From contig NZ_CANLTQ010000007.1 of NCBI RefSeq assembly GCF_947494025.1, positions 62,001-126,000 of the forward strand: 64,000 nt of DNA. Reading direction: 5' to 3'. The notes below the pieces were generated by a model. That model worked only from the letters and a program-made list of their open reading frames with translations. It was not told the DNA's origin and ran no database searches. This stretch comes from an uncultured Jannaschia sp. (GTDB lineage: Bacteria; Pseudomonadota; Alphaproteobacteria; Rhodobacterales; Rhodobacteraceae). The position numbers and the translations under genes were made by a program. How positions within the stretch are numbered: the stretch's first letter is position 1; each line of letters opens with the position of its first letter. Shown piece by piece: positions 16,183-24,556 of the stretch.

Positions 16183-16300
16183 TCAGTCGACGAGCCGGAC
16201 GCGGATCGTGACCGCAATCCCGCCGAGCGCGACGATGATGAGCGCCTGGGACAAGGTATCGGCAAACGGCACGAGAGCAAAGATGGCGGTCTTGAGCCGC
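16183..16300 (-). pseudogene. Possible C-terminal remnant of a membrane protein
   Basis: The minus strand ends a frame with LKTAIFALVPFADTLSQALI followed by IVALGGIAVTIRVRLVD and a stop. This looks like the last transmembrane helix of a transporter or permease. Upstream the frame enters the IS630 fragment, so any parent gene is lost. It may also be chance hydrophobic sequence. Confidence 0.25.
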
Positions 16301-16303
16301 CGA

Positions 16304-16637
16304 TCACAACGTCGACGCATAGCCTGCGTGGCGGAGGTAGTTTCGGCGTTCGTCGGAAGTGAACATCCCGCAGATGCCGCCGAGAGCTGCGACGATGTCA
16401 TCGGATGTCTGGGCGCCGATCCGGCGCAAGTGGACCTTGAGCTTTGCGAAGGCCATCCCGATGGGGTTCGGATTCGGTGAGTGGGCTGGGAGGAAGAGGA
16501 ACCAGCAGCCCGCCTTTCGCGGAGCGTCCGCCGCCGCCGACGCCTTGCGGGTTGAAAGGTTGTCGAGAATCGCGACTTTGCCCGGCTTCGGCTCCAGTTC
16601 GAGGGCGAGCTGCGTCTCGATCCAGGTGGTGAAGGCA
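16304..16637 (-). pseudogene. IS630-family transposase, C-terminal fragment
   Basis: About 110 codons of an IS630-type DDE transposase end: VAILDNLSTRKA, WFLFLPAHSPNPNPIGMAFA, KLKVHLRRIGAQTSDD, NYLRHAGYAS. In active relatives the motif reads SPDLNPIE; here the Asp and the catalytic Glu have become Asn and Gly, so it was decaying before or after truncation. There is no N-terminal part and no recognisable terminal repeat. Its 5' boundary lies six bases from the CtrA-type site of the lysis genes. Confidence 0.85.
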
Positions 16638-16642
16638 AGGCG

Positions 16643-16657
16643 TTAAACCTCCATTAA
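16643..16657. promoter_or_regulatory. CtrA-type binding site upstream of GTA lysis genes
   Basis: TTAA at 16643-16646 and TTAA at 16654-16657 are separated by exactly seven bases, a perfect match to the full CtrA consensus TTAA-N7-TTAA. The site lies 52 bp before the start of the GTA endolysin gene; another TTAA half-site lies near 16691. In Rhodobacter capsulatus GTA lysis and release depend on CtrA, which makes direct control plausible here. Confidence 0.65.
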
Positions 16658-16709
16658 ACGCTCCCTCCGAGTTTCCGCCCTGTAAGTCGTTAAGCAGAGG
16701 GACAAAAAG

Positions 16710-17321
16710 ATGCTGACGGTACATAAGATCGCAGAAGACATCGTCGCCCGCGAGGGTGGCTTCGTGAACGACCCGGACGATCCGGGCGGTGCCACGAACC
16801 ATGGAGTGACCATTCATACCATGCGCAACCTCGGGCTGGACATCGATCGCGACGGGGACGTCGACGTGGCCGATGTCCGCGCCCTGCCGCGCGGCAAGGC
16901 GGTCGAGATCTTCATAGACCACTATTTCCGCCGCGTGCGTGTCGACGCCCTGCCGGAGCCGCTGCAAGCCTCGGTCTTTGACATGCAGGTGAACTCGGGC
17001 ACCAACGCCGTGCGCATCCTGCAGCGTCTTCTGACGCAGATGGGCTATGCCTGCGCCGCCGACGGGGCGATCGGGCCACAGACTGCCACGGCGGCGCGCC
17101 GTGCGATTGCCGAAGCGCCGGATCACCTTGTCGACGCCTACGGGATCGCCCGGCGGAACTGGTACTACGCTCTGGCGGATCGCCGGCCGTCCTCGCGGAA
17201 ATACGCGCGGCGCCGTGACGGCGGCAAGGGCGGCTGGATCACCCGTGCGGAAGAGTTCATCTCGCCTCGCTACCACCTGAGCGACGCCGATCATCGCCGG
17301 AGGTGCGCCGCATGGGATTGA
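16710..17321 (+). CDS. GTA endolysin: holin-associated N-acetylmuramidase (GH108)
   Basis: A 203-residue glycoside hydrolase family 108 enzyme that cleaves peptidoglycan. Residues 10-35 hold the catalytic signature (REGGFVNDPDDPGGATNHG, Glu15 as likely general acid). The C-terminal part has a peptidoglycan-binding motif (DGAIGPQTATAARRA) and the RRNWYYALADRRPSSRKYA end common in this family. It matches the R. capsulatus GTA endolysin, which acts with the holin in host lysis. It overlaps the holin gene by 10 bp. No signal peptide is present, so release needs the holin. A CtrA-type site lies upstream. Confidence 0.92.
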   Translation: MLTVHKIAEDIVAREGGFVNDPDDPGGATNHGVTIHTMRNLGLDIDRDGDVDVADVRALPRGKAVEIFIDHYFRRVRVDALPEPLQASVFDMQVNSGTNAVRILQRLLTQMGYACAADGAIGPQTATAARRAIAEAPDHLVDAYGIARRNWYYALADRRPSSRKYARRRDGGKGGWITRAEEFISPRYHLSDADHRRRCAAWD

Positions 17322-17899
17322 TGGGAGGGATCGCCGCGAGCACCGGTGCCGTGGCCACGCTTGGCCGGGCCGCGCGCGGGCTGTCGGAGGTGTTCGTGCC
17401 GAACGCTTCCGAGGGTCAGCGTGAAGGTCACGAGACGCAGCGCGCCGCGCTCGAGCAGCTTGGGGCTGAGTTCGAGCTCGACCGGGGCGGATGGTTCGAC
17501 CGCTGCATCGACGGGATGAACCGTCTGCCCCGACCCATGCTGGCGCTCGGGACGATGGGCCTGTTCGTCTACGCGATGATCGAACCGGTCGGTTTCGCCA
17601 GGCGGATGGAGGGGCTGAGCTTCGTGCCCGAGCCGCTCTGGTGGCTTCTCGGGGCCATCGTCGGCTTCTACTTCGGGGCGCGAGAGTTGCATTACGTCCG
17701 ACGTCCCCGGGCCGTCGCGCAGACGACCGCCGGCAACCAGGTCTCATCCTGGCACGTCTCCGATCGGGACAGCAACGGCGCCGAGGACGAGGTCGCCGCG
17801 CCGCCGGGCGCGCCGGTGCCGGTCGCCGCATTCGAGGCGGAGGCCGCGAACGACACGGCCAACCCGGCGCTGGCCGAGTGGCGCACGGCGCGCGGCTGA
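17312..17899 (+). CDS. GTA holin, 3-TM family
   Basis: A 195-residue inner-membrane protein of the GTA 3-TM holin family. The central part carries hydrophobic segments around PMLALGTMGLFVYAMIEPVG and PLWWLLGAIVGFYFGARE, with a weaker N-terminal segment near GIAASTGAVATLG. A polar tail of about 60 residues follows. The start at 17312 overlaps the end of the endolysin gene and has GGAGG at 8 nt. Together they form the lysis pair that releases GTA particles in R. capsulatus. The region beyond is ccmF, so the module is self-contained. Confidence 0.9.
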   Translation: MGLMGGIAASTGAVATLGRAARGLSEVFVPNASEGQREGHETQRAALEQLGAEFELDRGGWFDRCIDGMNRLPRPMLALGTMGLFVYAMIEPVGFARRMEGLSFVPEPLWWLLGAIVGFYFGARELHYVRRPRAVAQTTAGNQVSSWHVSDRDSNGAEDEVAAPPGAPVPVAAFEAEAANDTANPALAEWRTARG

Positions 17900-17994
17900 C
17901 GCCCCTCCGGGGGCCGGACACAACATGGCGAGGTCCCCGTGACGCCCCGTCGCGGCCCATTGGCCGCGACGGGGCATTCGCGTATTGGACGCGC

Positions 17995-19965
17995 ATGATC
18001 GCAGAGCTCGGACATTTCGCCCTGATCGCCGCCTTCTCGGTGGCGCTCGTTCAGATGATCGTTCCGATGGTGGGGGCTTGGAAGGGCTGGTCGGGCTGGA
18101 TGGCCGCGGCCGCCCCGGCGGCGATCGCGCAGGTGGCCTTGGTGGCCGTGTCCTTCGCGGCGCTGACCCATGCCTTCGTCACGTCGGACTTTTCGCTCCG
18201 CCTCGTGGTGCTGAACTCCCATACCGACAAGCCGATGCTCTACAAGGTGTCGGGCGTATGGGGGAACCACGAGGGCTCCCTTCTCCTGTGGGTGCTTATC
18301 CTGTCGGCCTTCGGCGCGGCCGCGGCGATGTTCGGCGGTCGGCTTCCGGCCACGCTGCGCGCCCGCGTCCTCGCGGTGCAGGCGAGCGTGGGGGTGGCGT
18401 TCTACGCCTTCATCCTCTTCACCTCCAATCCGTTCGTCCGGCTTGCGCAGCCGCCGTTCAACGGGGAGGATCTGAACCCGCTTCTGCAGGATCCGGGCTT
18501 GGCCTTCCATCCGCCGTTCCTTTACCTCGGCTATGTCGGCCTTTCGATGGCGTTCTCCTTCGCCGTCGCCGCGCTGATCGAGGGGCGTGTGGACGCCGCG
18601 TGGGGGCGGTGGGTGCGGCCTTGGACGTTGGCGGCCTGGCTGTTCCTTACCGTCGGCATCGCGCTCGGCTCCTGGTGGGCCTATTACGAGCTGGGCTGGG
18701 GCGGATTCTGGTTCTGGGATCCGGTCGAGAACGCCTCCTTCATGCCGTGGCTGATCGCCGCGGCGCTCCTGCATTCCGCGATCGTGGTGGAGAAGCGGGA
18801 GGCGTTGAAGGCCTGGACGATCCTGCTCGCCATCCTCGCCTTCGGGTTCAGCCTCGTCGGCACGTTCATCGTGCGCTCGGGGGTGCTGACCTCCGTCCAC
18901 GCCTTCGCCAACGACCCGGAGCGGGGGGTGTTCATCCTCCTCATCCTCGGCGTCTTCGTCGGCGGGGCGCTGACGCTCTATGCGTTGCGCGCGCCGGCGA
19001 TGCAGGCACGGGGCGTGTTCGGCGTGGTGAGCCGGGAATCGGCGCTGGTCGTCAACAACCTGCTGCTCGCGGTTTCCGCCTTCGTGGTCTTCGTGGGGAC
19101 CGTCTGGCCGCTGGTGGCGGAGCTGGCATTCGACCGGACGCTGTCGGTCGGGCCGCCCTTCTTCAACGCGGCGTTCACGCCGTTCGTCATCGCATTGGCC
19201 GTGCTGGTGCCGCTGGGCTCCGCGCTGCCGTGGAAGCGTGGCCGAGCGAAGGCCGTCCGCGCGATGGGGCCGGTCGCGTTGCTGGCGCTTGCCGTGGCGG
19301 GGCTCGTCTGGGCGATGCAGACCGGGCGGAGCCTTGGCGGGCCGCTCGGCGCCGGGCTGGGCGTATGGCTCGTCGCCGGGGCCCTGGTCGATCTCGTCAC
19401 CCGGACGGGGCGGGGACGCTGGTCGGACCGGCTGGGCCGGGTGACGCGGCTGCCGGGGGCGGACTGGGGCAAGGCGCTGGCGCATGGCGGCCTGGGCCTC
19501 ACCATCTTCGGGGTGGCCGCGCTGACCGCGTGGCAGCAGGAGGGCGTGGCCGTGCTCGACATCGGCGACCGGCTCGCGGTCGGGCGGTACGAGGTCGAGC
19601 TGCGCGAGGTCGAGCGGGTGCAGGGGCCGAACTACGTCGCCACCCGCGCCACGCTGGCCGCATATGAGGGGGGGCGCGAGATCGGGTCGCTCCGGCCCGA
19701 GAAGCGTGTCTATCCGGTCGCGCGCATGCCTACCACGGAGGCCGGGATCGACAGCGGCCTGTTCCGTGACCTCTACACCGTGATCGGCGATCCGCAGACC
19801 GGCGGCGGCTGGGCCGTGCGGGTCTACGTGAAGCCTTACGCGAACTGGATCTGGGGCGGCGCGATCGTGATGGCGCTGGGGGGCGTGTTGTCGCTGGGCG
19901 ACCGGCGCTACCGCGTGGCGGCCGGCGCGCAGAAGGTGCGCGTCGCGGAGGTGCCGGCGGAATGA
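17995..19965 (+). CDS. ccmF: Cytochrome c-type biogenesis heme lyase subunit CcmF
   Basis: A 656-residue polytopic inner-membrane protein of the Ccm system (System I) that attaches heme to apocytochrome c in the periplasm. The tryptophan-rich WWD heme-handling motif is seen (GWGGFWFWDPVENASFMPW), preceded by HPPFLYLGYVG and followed by the helix with RSGVLTSVHAFA. The length is as expected. The start at 17995 (MIAELGHFAL) gives the conserved first helix. The stop overlaps the ccmH start by four bases (ATGA), a coupled pair. Confidence 0.97.
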   Translation: MIAELGHFALIAAFSVALVQMIVPMVGAWKGWSGWMAAAAPAAIAQVALVAVSFAALTHAFVTSDFSLRLVVLNSHTDKPMLYKVSGVWGNHEGSLLLWVLILSAFGAAAAMFGGRLPATLRARVLAVQASVGVAFYAFILFTSNPFVRLAQPPFNGEDLNPLLQDPGLAFHPPFLYLGYVGLSMAFSFAVAALIEGRVDAAWGRWVRPWTLAAWLFLTVGIALGSWWAYYELGWGGFWFWDPVENASFMPWLIAAALLHSAIVVEKREALKAWTILLAILAFGFSLVGTFIVRSGVLTSVHAFANDPERGVFILLILGVFVGGALTLYALRAPAMQARGVFGVVSRESALVVNNLLLAVSAFVVFVGTVWPLVAELAFDRTLSVGPPFFNAAFTPFVIALAVLVPLGSALPWKRGRAKAVRAMGPVALLALAVAGLVWAMQTGRSLGGPLGAGLGVWLVAGALVDLVTRTGRGRWSDRLGRVTRLPGADWGKALAHGGLGLTIFGVAALTAWQQEGVAVLDIGDRLAVGRYEVELREVERVQGPNYVATRATLAAYEGGREIGSLRPEKRVYPVARMPTTEAGIDSGLFRDLYTVIGDPQTGGGWAVRVYVKPYANWIWGGAIVMALGGVLSLGDRRYRVAAGAQKVRVAEVPAE

Positions 19966-20414
19966 GGACGCTCCTCCTCCTGATCCTCCTCGCCACGCCG
20001 GCGGGGGCGGTCCAGCCCGACGAGATGCTGGACGACCCGGCGCTCGAGGCCCGCGCGCGGGATCTGTCGCAGGGCCTGCGCTGTCTCGTCTGCCGCAACG
20101 AGAGCATCGACGAGTCGAACGCCGATCTGGCGCGCGACATGCGCCTTTTGGTGCGCGAGCGCCTTGCCGCCGGCGAAAGCGACGCGGAAATCGTCGAGGG
20201 TCTCGTGGACCGCTACGGCGAGTTCGTCCTGCTGGAGCCGCAGCGGAACGGGGCGAACCTGATCCTGTGGGGCGCGCCGCTTCTGCTGCTGCTCGCCGGG
20301 GCCGGGGTCGCGGCGGCACATATCATGCGGCAAAGCAAGGCCGTGCCCGACGGGCTCGATCCGGCGGAGGAGGCGCAGTTGCGCGAACTCCTCGACGAGA
20401 CCCGTCCCCGCTGA
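19962..20414 (+). CDS. ccmH: Cytochrome c-type biogenesis protein CcmH
   Basis: A 150-residue membrane-anchored thiol oxidoreductase that keeps apocytochrome c cysteines reduced. A signal peptide (residues 1-16) is followed by the periplasmic three-helix domain with the LRCLVC motif (Cys41 and Cys44) and NESIDESNADLARDMR. One C-terminal transmembrane helix lies near LILWGAPLLLLLAGAGV. This is the short CcmH/CycL type; the TPR-containing CcmI is not adjacent. Translationally coupled to ccmF. Confidence 0.97.
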   Translation: MRTLLLLILLATPAGAVQPDEMLDDPALEARARDLSQGLRCLVCRNESIDESNADLARDMRLLVRERLAAGESDAEIVEGLVDRYGEFVLLEPQRNGANLILWGAPLLLLLAGAGVAAAHIMRQSKAVPDGLDPAEEAQLRELLDETRPR

Positions 20415-20479
20415 CGCGCGATGTCTTTCGTCCGCGACCGATCGCGCTAGGATCGCGGCGAACCGGCGGAGAGATGGCG

Positions 20480-21256
20480 ATGGAGTACGATACGATCGAT
20501 CTGCGGGAGGCGGACGGCATCGCCGTGCTCACGCTGAACCGCCCCGACGTGCTGAACGCATTGTCGACGCAGATGCGGGCCGAGATCCGACATGCCGTCC
20601 GCGACGTCGAAGACCGGGCCCGCGTGCTCGTGATGACGGGCGCCGGGCGGGCCTTCTGCTCGGGGCAGGATCTGGGCGACAGCAGGAGCGTCGCGGAGGT
20701 CAATCTGGAGCGGACGCTGCGCGACGAATACGAGCCCATGCTGAAGGCGATCTACGATTGCGCCGTTCCGACCATCGCGGCCGTCAACGGGGCCGCGGCG
20801 GGGGCGGGGGCGAACCTCGCGCTGGCCTGCGACGTGGTGATCGCGGCGGAAAGCGCGGTGTTCGTGCAGGCCTTCACGCGGATCGGCCTGATCCCCGATG
20901 CGGGCGGGACCTACTGGCTGCCGCGACAGGTGGGGATGGCGAAGGCGATGGGCGCCGCGCTCTTCGCCGAGCCCATCGGCGCACGGCAGGCGAGCGACTG
21001 GGGCATGATCTGGGAGGCGGTGCCCGACGAGGCCTTCGCGGCGCGCTGGATGGATCGGGCGCGGCATCTCGCCACCGGGCCGGGCGTCGCCTATCGCAAC
21101 GCGAAGCGCGCGATCCGGGAGAGCTACGGCAACGGGCTCGACGCGCAACTCGCGCTCGAAGCCAGGTTGCAGGGGGACGCGGGGCGCAGTCGGGATTTCC
21201 GGGAGGGCGTGCTGGCGTTTCTCGAGAAGCGGCCCGCCCGGTTCGAGGGGCGCTGA
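20480..21256 (+). CDS. Enoyl-CoA hydratase/isomerase (PaaG-like)
   Basis: A 258-residue crotonase-fold enzyme acting on acyl-CoA thioesters. The oxyanion-hole motifs are visible: RAFCSGQDLG near residues 58-67 and VNGAAAGAGANLALACD near 100-116, followed by FTRIGLIPDAGGTYWLPR. The Asp-rich IPDAGG resembles 2-(1,2-epoxyphenyl)acetyl-CoA isomerase PaaG, so isomerase activity is possible; exact substrate unknown. Of two nearby ATGs the one at 20480 lies eight bases from GGAG, the one at 20474 only two, so 20480 is preferred. It stands between ccmH and fabF without obvious functional link. Confidence 0.92.
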   Translation: MEYDTIDLREADGIAVLTLNRPDVLNALSTQMRAEIRHAVRDVEDRARVLVMTGAGRAFCSGQDLGDSRSVAEVNLERTLRDEYEPMLKAIYDCAVPTIAAVNGAAAGAGANLALACDVVIAAESAVFVQAFTRIGLIPDAGGTYWLPRQVGMAKAMGAALFAEPIGARQASDWGMIWEAVPDEAFAARWMDRARHLATGPGVAYRNAKRAIRESYGNGLDAQLALEARLQGDAGRSRDFREGVLAFLEKRPARFEGR

Positions 21257-21354
21257 CATCGCGCGTGCCGCCCCCGGGCGGACCGGGATCGGCCTTGCCT
21301 TGCGGCAGGCGCTCCGCCCCGTATATCACGCCCCGGACAGCGAGGAGTAAGCGG

Positions 21355-22617
21355 ATGGAATTGCGTCGGGTCGTCGTGACGGGTTTGGGAATGGTGACGC
21401 CGCTGGCCTGCGGCGTGGAAGAGACGTGGCGGCGCCTGATCGACGGGCGATCCGGCGCGGGTCCGATCACCCGTTTCGACGCGAGCCACCTCGCCACCAC
21501 CTATGCCTGCGAGATCCCGCGCGGCGACGGCTCGGACGGCACGTTCGATCCCGACAACTGGATGGAGCCGAAGGAGCAGCGCAAGGTCGACGACTTCATC
21601 CTCTATGGAATGGCCGCCGCGCAGCAGGCTGTGGAGGATTCCGGCTGGACCCCCGGCGAGGAGGGCAAGATTCGCACCGGCGTGATGATCGGGTCCGGGA
21701 TCGGCGGGCTCACCACCATCGCCGAAACGGCGGTGACGCTGAAGGAGCGGGGGCCGCGCCGGGTCTCGCCGTTCTTCATTCCGTCGGCGCTCATCAATCT
21801 CGTCAGCGGACAGGTCAGCATCCGCTACGGATTCAAGGGACCGAACCATGCGCCGGTGACGGCCTGTTCCACCGGCGCGCATGCGATCGGCGACGCGTCG
21901 CGCCTGATCGCGCTGGGCGACGCCGATGTCATGATCGCCGGCGGCGCCGAAAGCCCGATCTCGGAAATCGGCATCGCCGGGTTCAACGCCTGCAAGGCGC
22001 TGTCCACGAAGTGGGGCGACGACCCGGCCAAGGCCTCGCGCCCCTATTCCAGGGATCGCGACGGCTTCGTGATGGGAGAGGGCGCGGGAATCGTCGTGTT
22101 GGAGGAGTACGAACACGCGAAGGCCCGCGGCGCGAAGATATACGCCGAGATCCTGGGCTACGGCCTGTCGGGCGACGCCTACCACATCACCGCGCCGAGC
22201 GAGAGCGGCGAAGGGGCGGAACGCGCGATGCGCGCGGCGCTTCGGAACGCCGGTATCGAGGTCGGGCGGATCGACTACATCAACGCGCACGGCACCTCGA
22301 CCATGGCGGATACGATCGAGCTCGGCGCGGTGGAGCGGATGATGGGCGATCACGCGGCGAAGGCGACGATGTCCTCCACCAAGTCGGCCATCGGACACCT
22401 GCTCGGCGCGGCCGGGTCGGTGGAGGCGATCTTCTGCATCCTCGCGATGCGCGATCAGGTCGCGCCGCCGACGCTGAACCTCGACGAGCCCGCCACGGAG
22501 ACGAGGCTGTCGCTTGCGCCGAAGGCCGCCGAGCGCCGCGGAATCGACATCGCTCTGTCGAACTCCTTCGGCTTCGGCGGTACCAATGCGTCGCTGGTCA
22601 TGGGCAGGGTCGCCTGA
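21355..22617 (+). CDS. fabF: 3-oxoacyl-[acyl-carrier-protein] synthase II
   Basis: A 420-residue condensing enzyme of type II fatty acid synthesis that elongates acyl-ACP with malonyl-ACP. The catalytic triad is complete: Cys171 in TACSTGAHA, His312 in NAHGTST and His348 in SAIGHLLGAAG. The C-terminal NSFGFGGTNASLV loop is present. The ATG at 21355 is preceded by GAGGAG. mltG follows 32 bp later on the same strand; fabF-mltG adjacency is common in alphaproteobacteria. Confidence 0.98.
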   Translation: MELRRVVVTGLGMVTPLACGVEETWRRLIDGRSGAGPITRFDASHLATTYACEIPRGDGSDGTFDPDNWMEPKEQRKVDDFILYGMAAAQQAVEDSGWTPGEEGKIRTGVMIGSGIGGLTTIAETAVTLKERGPRRVSPFFIPSALINLVSGQVSIRYGFKGPNHAPVTACSTGAHAIGDASRLIALGDADVMIAGGAESPISEIGIAGFNACKALSTKWGDDPAKASRPYSRDRDGFVMGEGAGIVVLEEYEHAKARGAKIYAEILGYGLSGDAYHITAPSESGEGAERAMRAALRNAGIEVGRIDYINAHGTSTMADTIELGAVERMMGDHAAKATMSSTKSAIGHLLGAAGSVEAIFCILAMRDQVAPPTLNLDEPATETRLSLAPKAAERRGIDIALSNSFGFGGTNASLVMGRVA

Positions 22618-22649
22618 TCGGGCGGACCTGAGCGCGGGGGGCGGACGTC

Positions 22650-23813
22650 ATGTGGAAGCATATCGCGGCCAACGCGCTGACGCTGGGAATCGTCCTGGTC
22701 GTCTGCCTCGCGGCATTGGTGCAGATCGGCAAGTCGCGCTGGGCCGCGCCGGGACCGCTCGCGGAGGCGACGTTCTTCGAGGTCCCCCGCGGGGCGAGCA
22801 TGCGGGCCGTCAGCGAAAGGCTGGAGGAGGCGGGAATCGTCTCTTCTGCCGGCATCTTCCGCATCGGCACGGATTATGCCGAGCGGGCGGACGAGTTGAA
22901 GTTCGGCACCTACGAAATCCCGCCCGGCGCCTCGATGCCGGAAGTGCTCGACATCGTCACCACGAGCGGCGCCTCCGTGGATCCGTATTCCGTGACGCTG
23001 CTCCTGCGTGCCCAGGGGCCGGAAATCCGTGTGCGCGAGCGCGCGGCGGGCACGGGGGAGGCGGTCGACCTCGCCACCTACGTGCCGGGGGAGGCGACGC
23101 CCGAAGCGCTGTCGGCTCTTCTGGAACAGGAGGTGCCGATTACCTGGCGCGTCTCCGTCGCGCCGGGATTGACCTCCTGGGAGGTCGTCGAAGGGCTGAA
23201 GCAGGCCGAGTTCCTTTCGGGCGATGCGGAGTTGCCACCGGAAGGATCGCTCGCGCCCGACACCTACGAGGTGGCGCGCGGCACGGCGGTGGCCGAGCTC
23301 GTGGAGCGGATGCAAGTCGCGCAGGAGCGCATCCTCGCGGATGCCTGGGCCGCCCGCGCGCCGGGTCTGCCGATCGAGACGCCGGAGGAGGCGCTTATCA
23401 TGGCTTCCATCGTCGAGAAGGAGACGGGCGTGCCCGAGGAGCGGCGGCTCGTCGCCTCGGTCTTCGAGAACCGGCTCGATCAGGGGATGCGCCTGCAGAC
23501 CGACCCGACGGTGATCTATGGCGTGACGGGCGGGCAGGGCGCGCTGGGCCGGGGCCTGCGGCAGAGCGAGCTGCGCGCGGCGACACCCTACAACACCTAC
23601 GTCATCGAGGGGCTTCCGCCGACGCCGATCGCCAATCCGAGCGCCGAGGCGATCCGTGCCGCACTCGATCCGGAGGAGAGCGACTACCTCTTCTTCGTGG
23701 CCGACGGGACGGGCGGGCACGCCTTCGCGGAGACACTGGACGAGCACAACGAGAACGTCGCCGAATGGCGCGCGATCGAAGCAGCGCGGGGCGCGACCTC
23801 CGAGGGGAACTGA
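22650..23813 (+). CDS. mltG: Endolytic murein transglycosylase MltG
   Basis: A 387-residue YceG-like lytic transglycosylase that cuts nascent glycan strands at the inner membrane. One N-terminal transmembrane helix (TLGIVLVVCLAALVQIG), then a LysM-like segment (VPRGASMRAVSERLEEAGI), and the catalytic domain with ASIVEKETGVPEERRLVASV (catalytic Glu in the EKET stretch), LQTDPTVIYGV and NTYVIEGLPPTPIANP, the usual C-terminal signature, then YLFFVADGTGGHAF. Normal length. It is the last housekeeping gene before the GTA cluster. Confidence 0.97.
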   Translation: MWKHIAANALTLGIVLVVCLAALVQIGKSRWAAPGPLAEATFFEVPRGASMRAVSERLEEAGIVSSAGIFRIGTDYAERADELKFGTYEIPPGASMPEVLDIVTTSGASVDPYSVTLLLRAQGPEIRVRERAAGTGEAVDLATYVPGEATPEALSALLEQEVPITWRVSVAPGLTSWEVVEGLKQAEFLSGDAELPPEGSLAPDTYEVARGTAVAELVERMQVAQERILADAWAARAPGLPIETPEEALIMASIVEKETGVPEERRLVASVFENRLDQGMRLQTDPTVIYGVTGGQGALGRGLRQSELRAATPYNTYVIEGLPPTPIANPSAEAIRAALDPEESDYLFFVADGTGGHAFAETLDEHNENVAEWRAIEAARGATSEGN

Positions 23814-24202
23814 CGCCGACGGCTTTCGCATCTGGCGATCGAGGGCAGCCGTAGGGAACCTGCGCCTCGCGTCGTCCAGAGGGGCGCAGGACAACGTCGG
23901 GCGGTTCGGGTCGAACACCGTTCGTCACCCGCGAAACTGGAATCGACATTGCTAGGAATTCGGCGGTGCGGGCGGTTGCGCGCGACACCGTACGCAACGG
24001 ATTTTTTATATAAGATCAATGATCTGAGAGTTTATGACGGTCGGGTCGCAGAAGTCTGTTGACCCACCGAACGCTCGAAAACATCTTTTGGGCAAGCTGG
24101 AAGAAATGGGCAAGGCAACGCGGGACACGATCCCGGGTCGCCTTCATTTCCTCCCTCAGGACGTGCGGACCAACACCAAGTCAACTGCACGGAGCTTGAC
24201 GT
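23814..24202. other. Upstream region of the GTA cluster
   Basis: About 390 bp between mltG and GTA g1. It changes from GC-rich to an AT-rich block (23999-24012) and holds a 13-bp palindrome at 24013-24025. No convincing gene is present: an ORF from 24034 overlapping g1 has no family-like sequence. The transcript leader of the GTA operon most likely starts here. Confidence 0.55.
24013..24025. promoter_or_regulatory. Palindrome in the putative GTA promoter region
   Basis: AGATCA and TGATCT flank a single central base, forming a perfect 6-bp inverted repeat directly after an AT-rich stretch (ATTTTTTATATA). The position, about 180 bp before g1, fits an operator or activator site of the GTA promoter. 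The binding protein is unknown; GafA would be the first candidate from R. capsulatus. Confidence 0.35.
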
Positions 24203-24556
24203 ATGGAAAACGAGGGACTGATGGCGCGGAACACCGATCAAACGGTGTCGGATAGCCTCAAGAAAAGCATTCAGGCCGGCATGGCCGCCTTGGATGCGGC
24301 ACGTACGATAGTGGAGAAGCGCGTTCGGGAGCTCACGCACCTGACCGCGGAACAAACCGACGCGAAAGGGTTGGACGCGACGCTGACGCAGCTTGCGAAG
24401 GCATTGCAGACCCTGAATTCGGAGAAAGGGAAGCTGGAGGATGCCGAACGTATCCAACGAGGCGGGGACGGGCTCGACCTCGACGCCGCGCGGCTTGAGA
24501 TCGAAAGCCGTCTCGATCGCATCTGCGCCGCTCGAGATACGGCAAGCGTTTCTTGA
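24203..24556 (+). CDS. GTA g1 homologue, small terminase-like protein
   Basis: A 117-residue mostly helical, charged protein. Its position as first gene of the cluster and its overlap with the large terminase gene match R. capsulatus GTA g1, reported to act as small terminase (TerS). The sequence has helix-forming repeats (VEKRVRELTHLTAEQ, LAKALQTLNSEKGKLEDAER), fitting an oligomeric TerS core, and no evident DNA-binding helix-turn-helix, in line with the non-specific packaging of GTAs. GGAG lies eight bases before the ATG. Confidence 0.8.
   Translation: MENEGLMARNTDQTVSDSLKKSIQAGMAALDAARTIVEKRVRELTHLTAEQTDAKGLDATLTQLAKALQTLNSEKGKLEDAERIQRGGDGLDLDAARLEIESRLDRICAARDTASVS

Noticed and set aside
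17692-20319. An 875-codon antisense frame opposite ccmF/ccmH
   Set aside because: Arg/His/Asp-rich composition typical of antisense frames in GC-rich genes; no family resemblance.
24034-24255. A 73-codon ORF in the GTA leader overlapping g1
   Set aside because: Low-complexity basic translation without SD; more likely part of the 5' leader.
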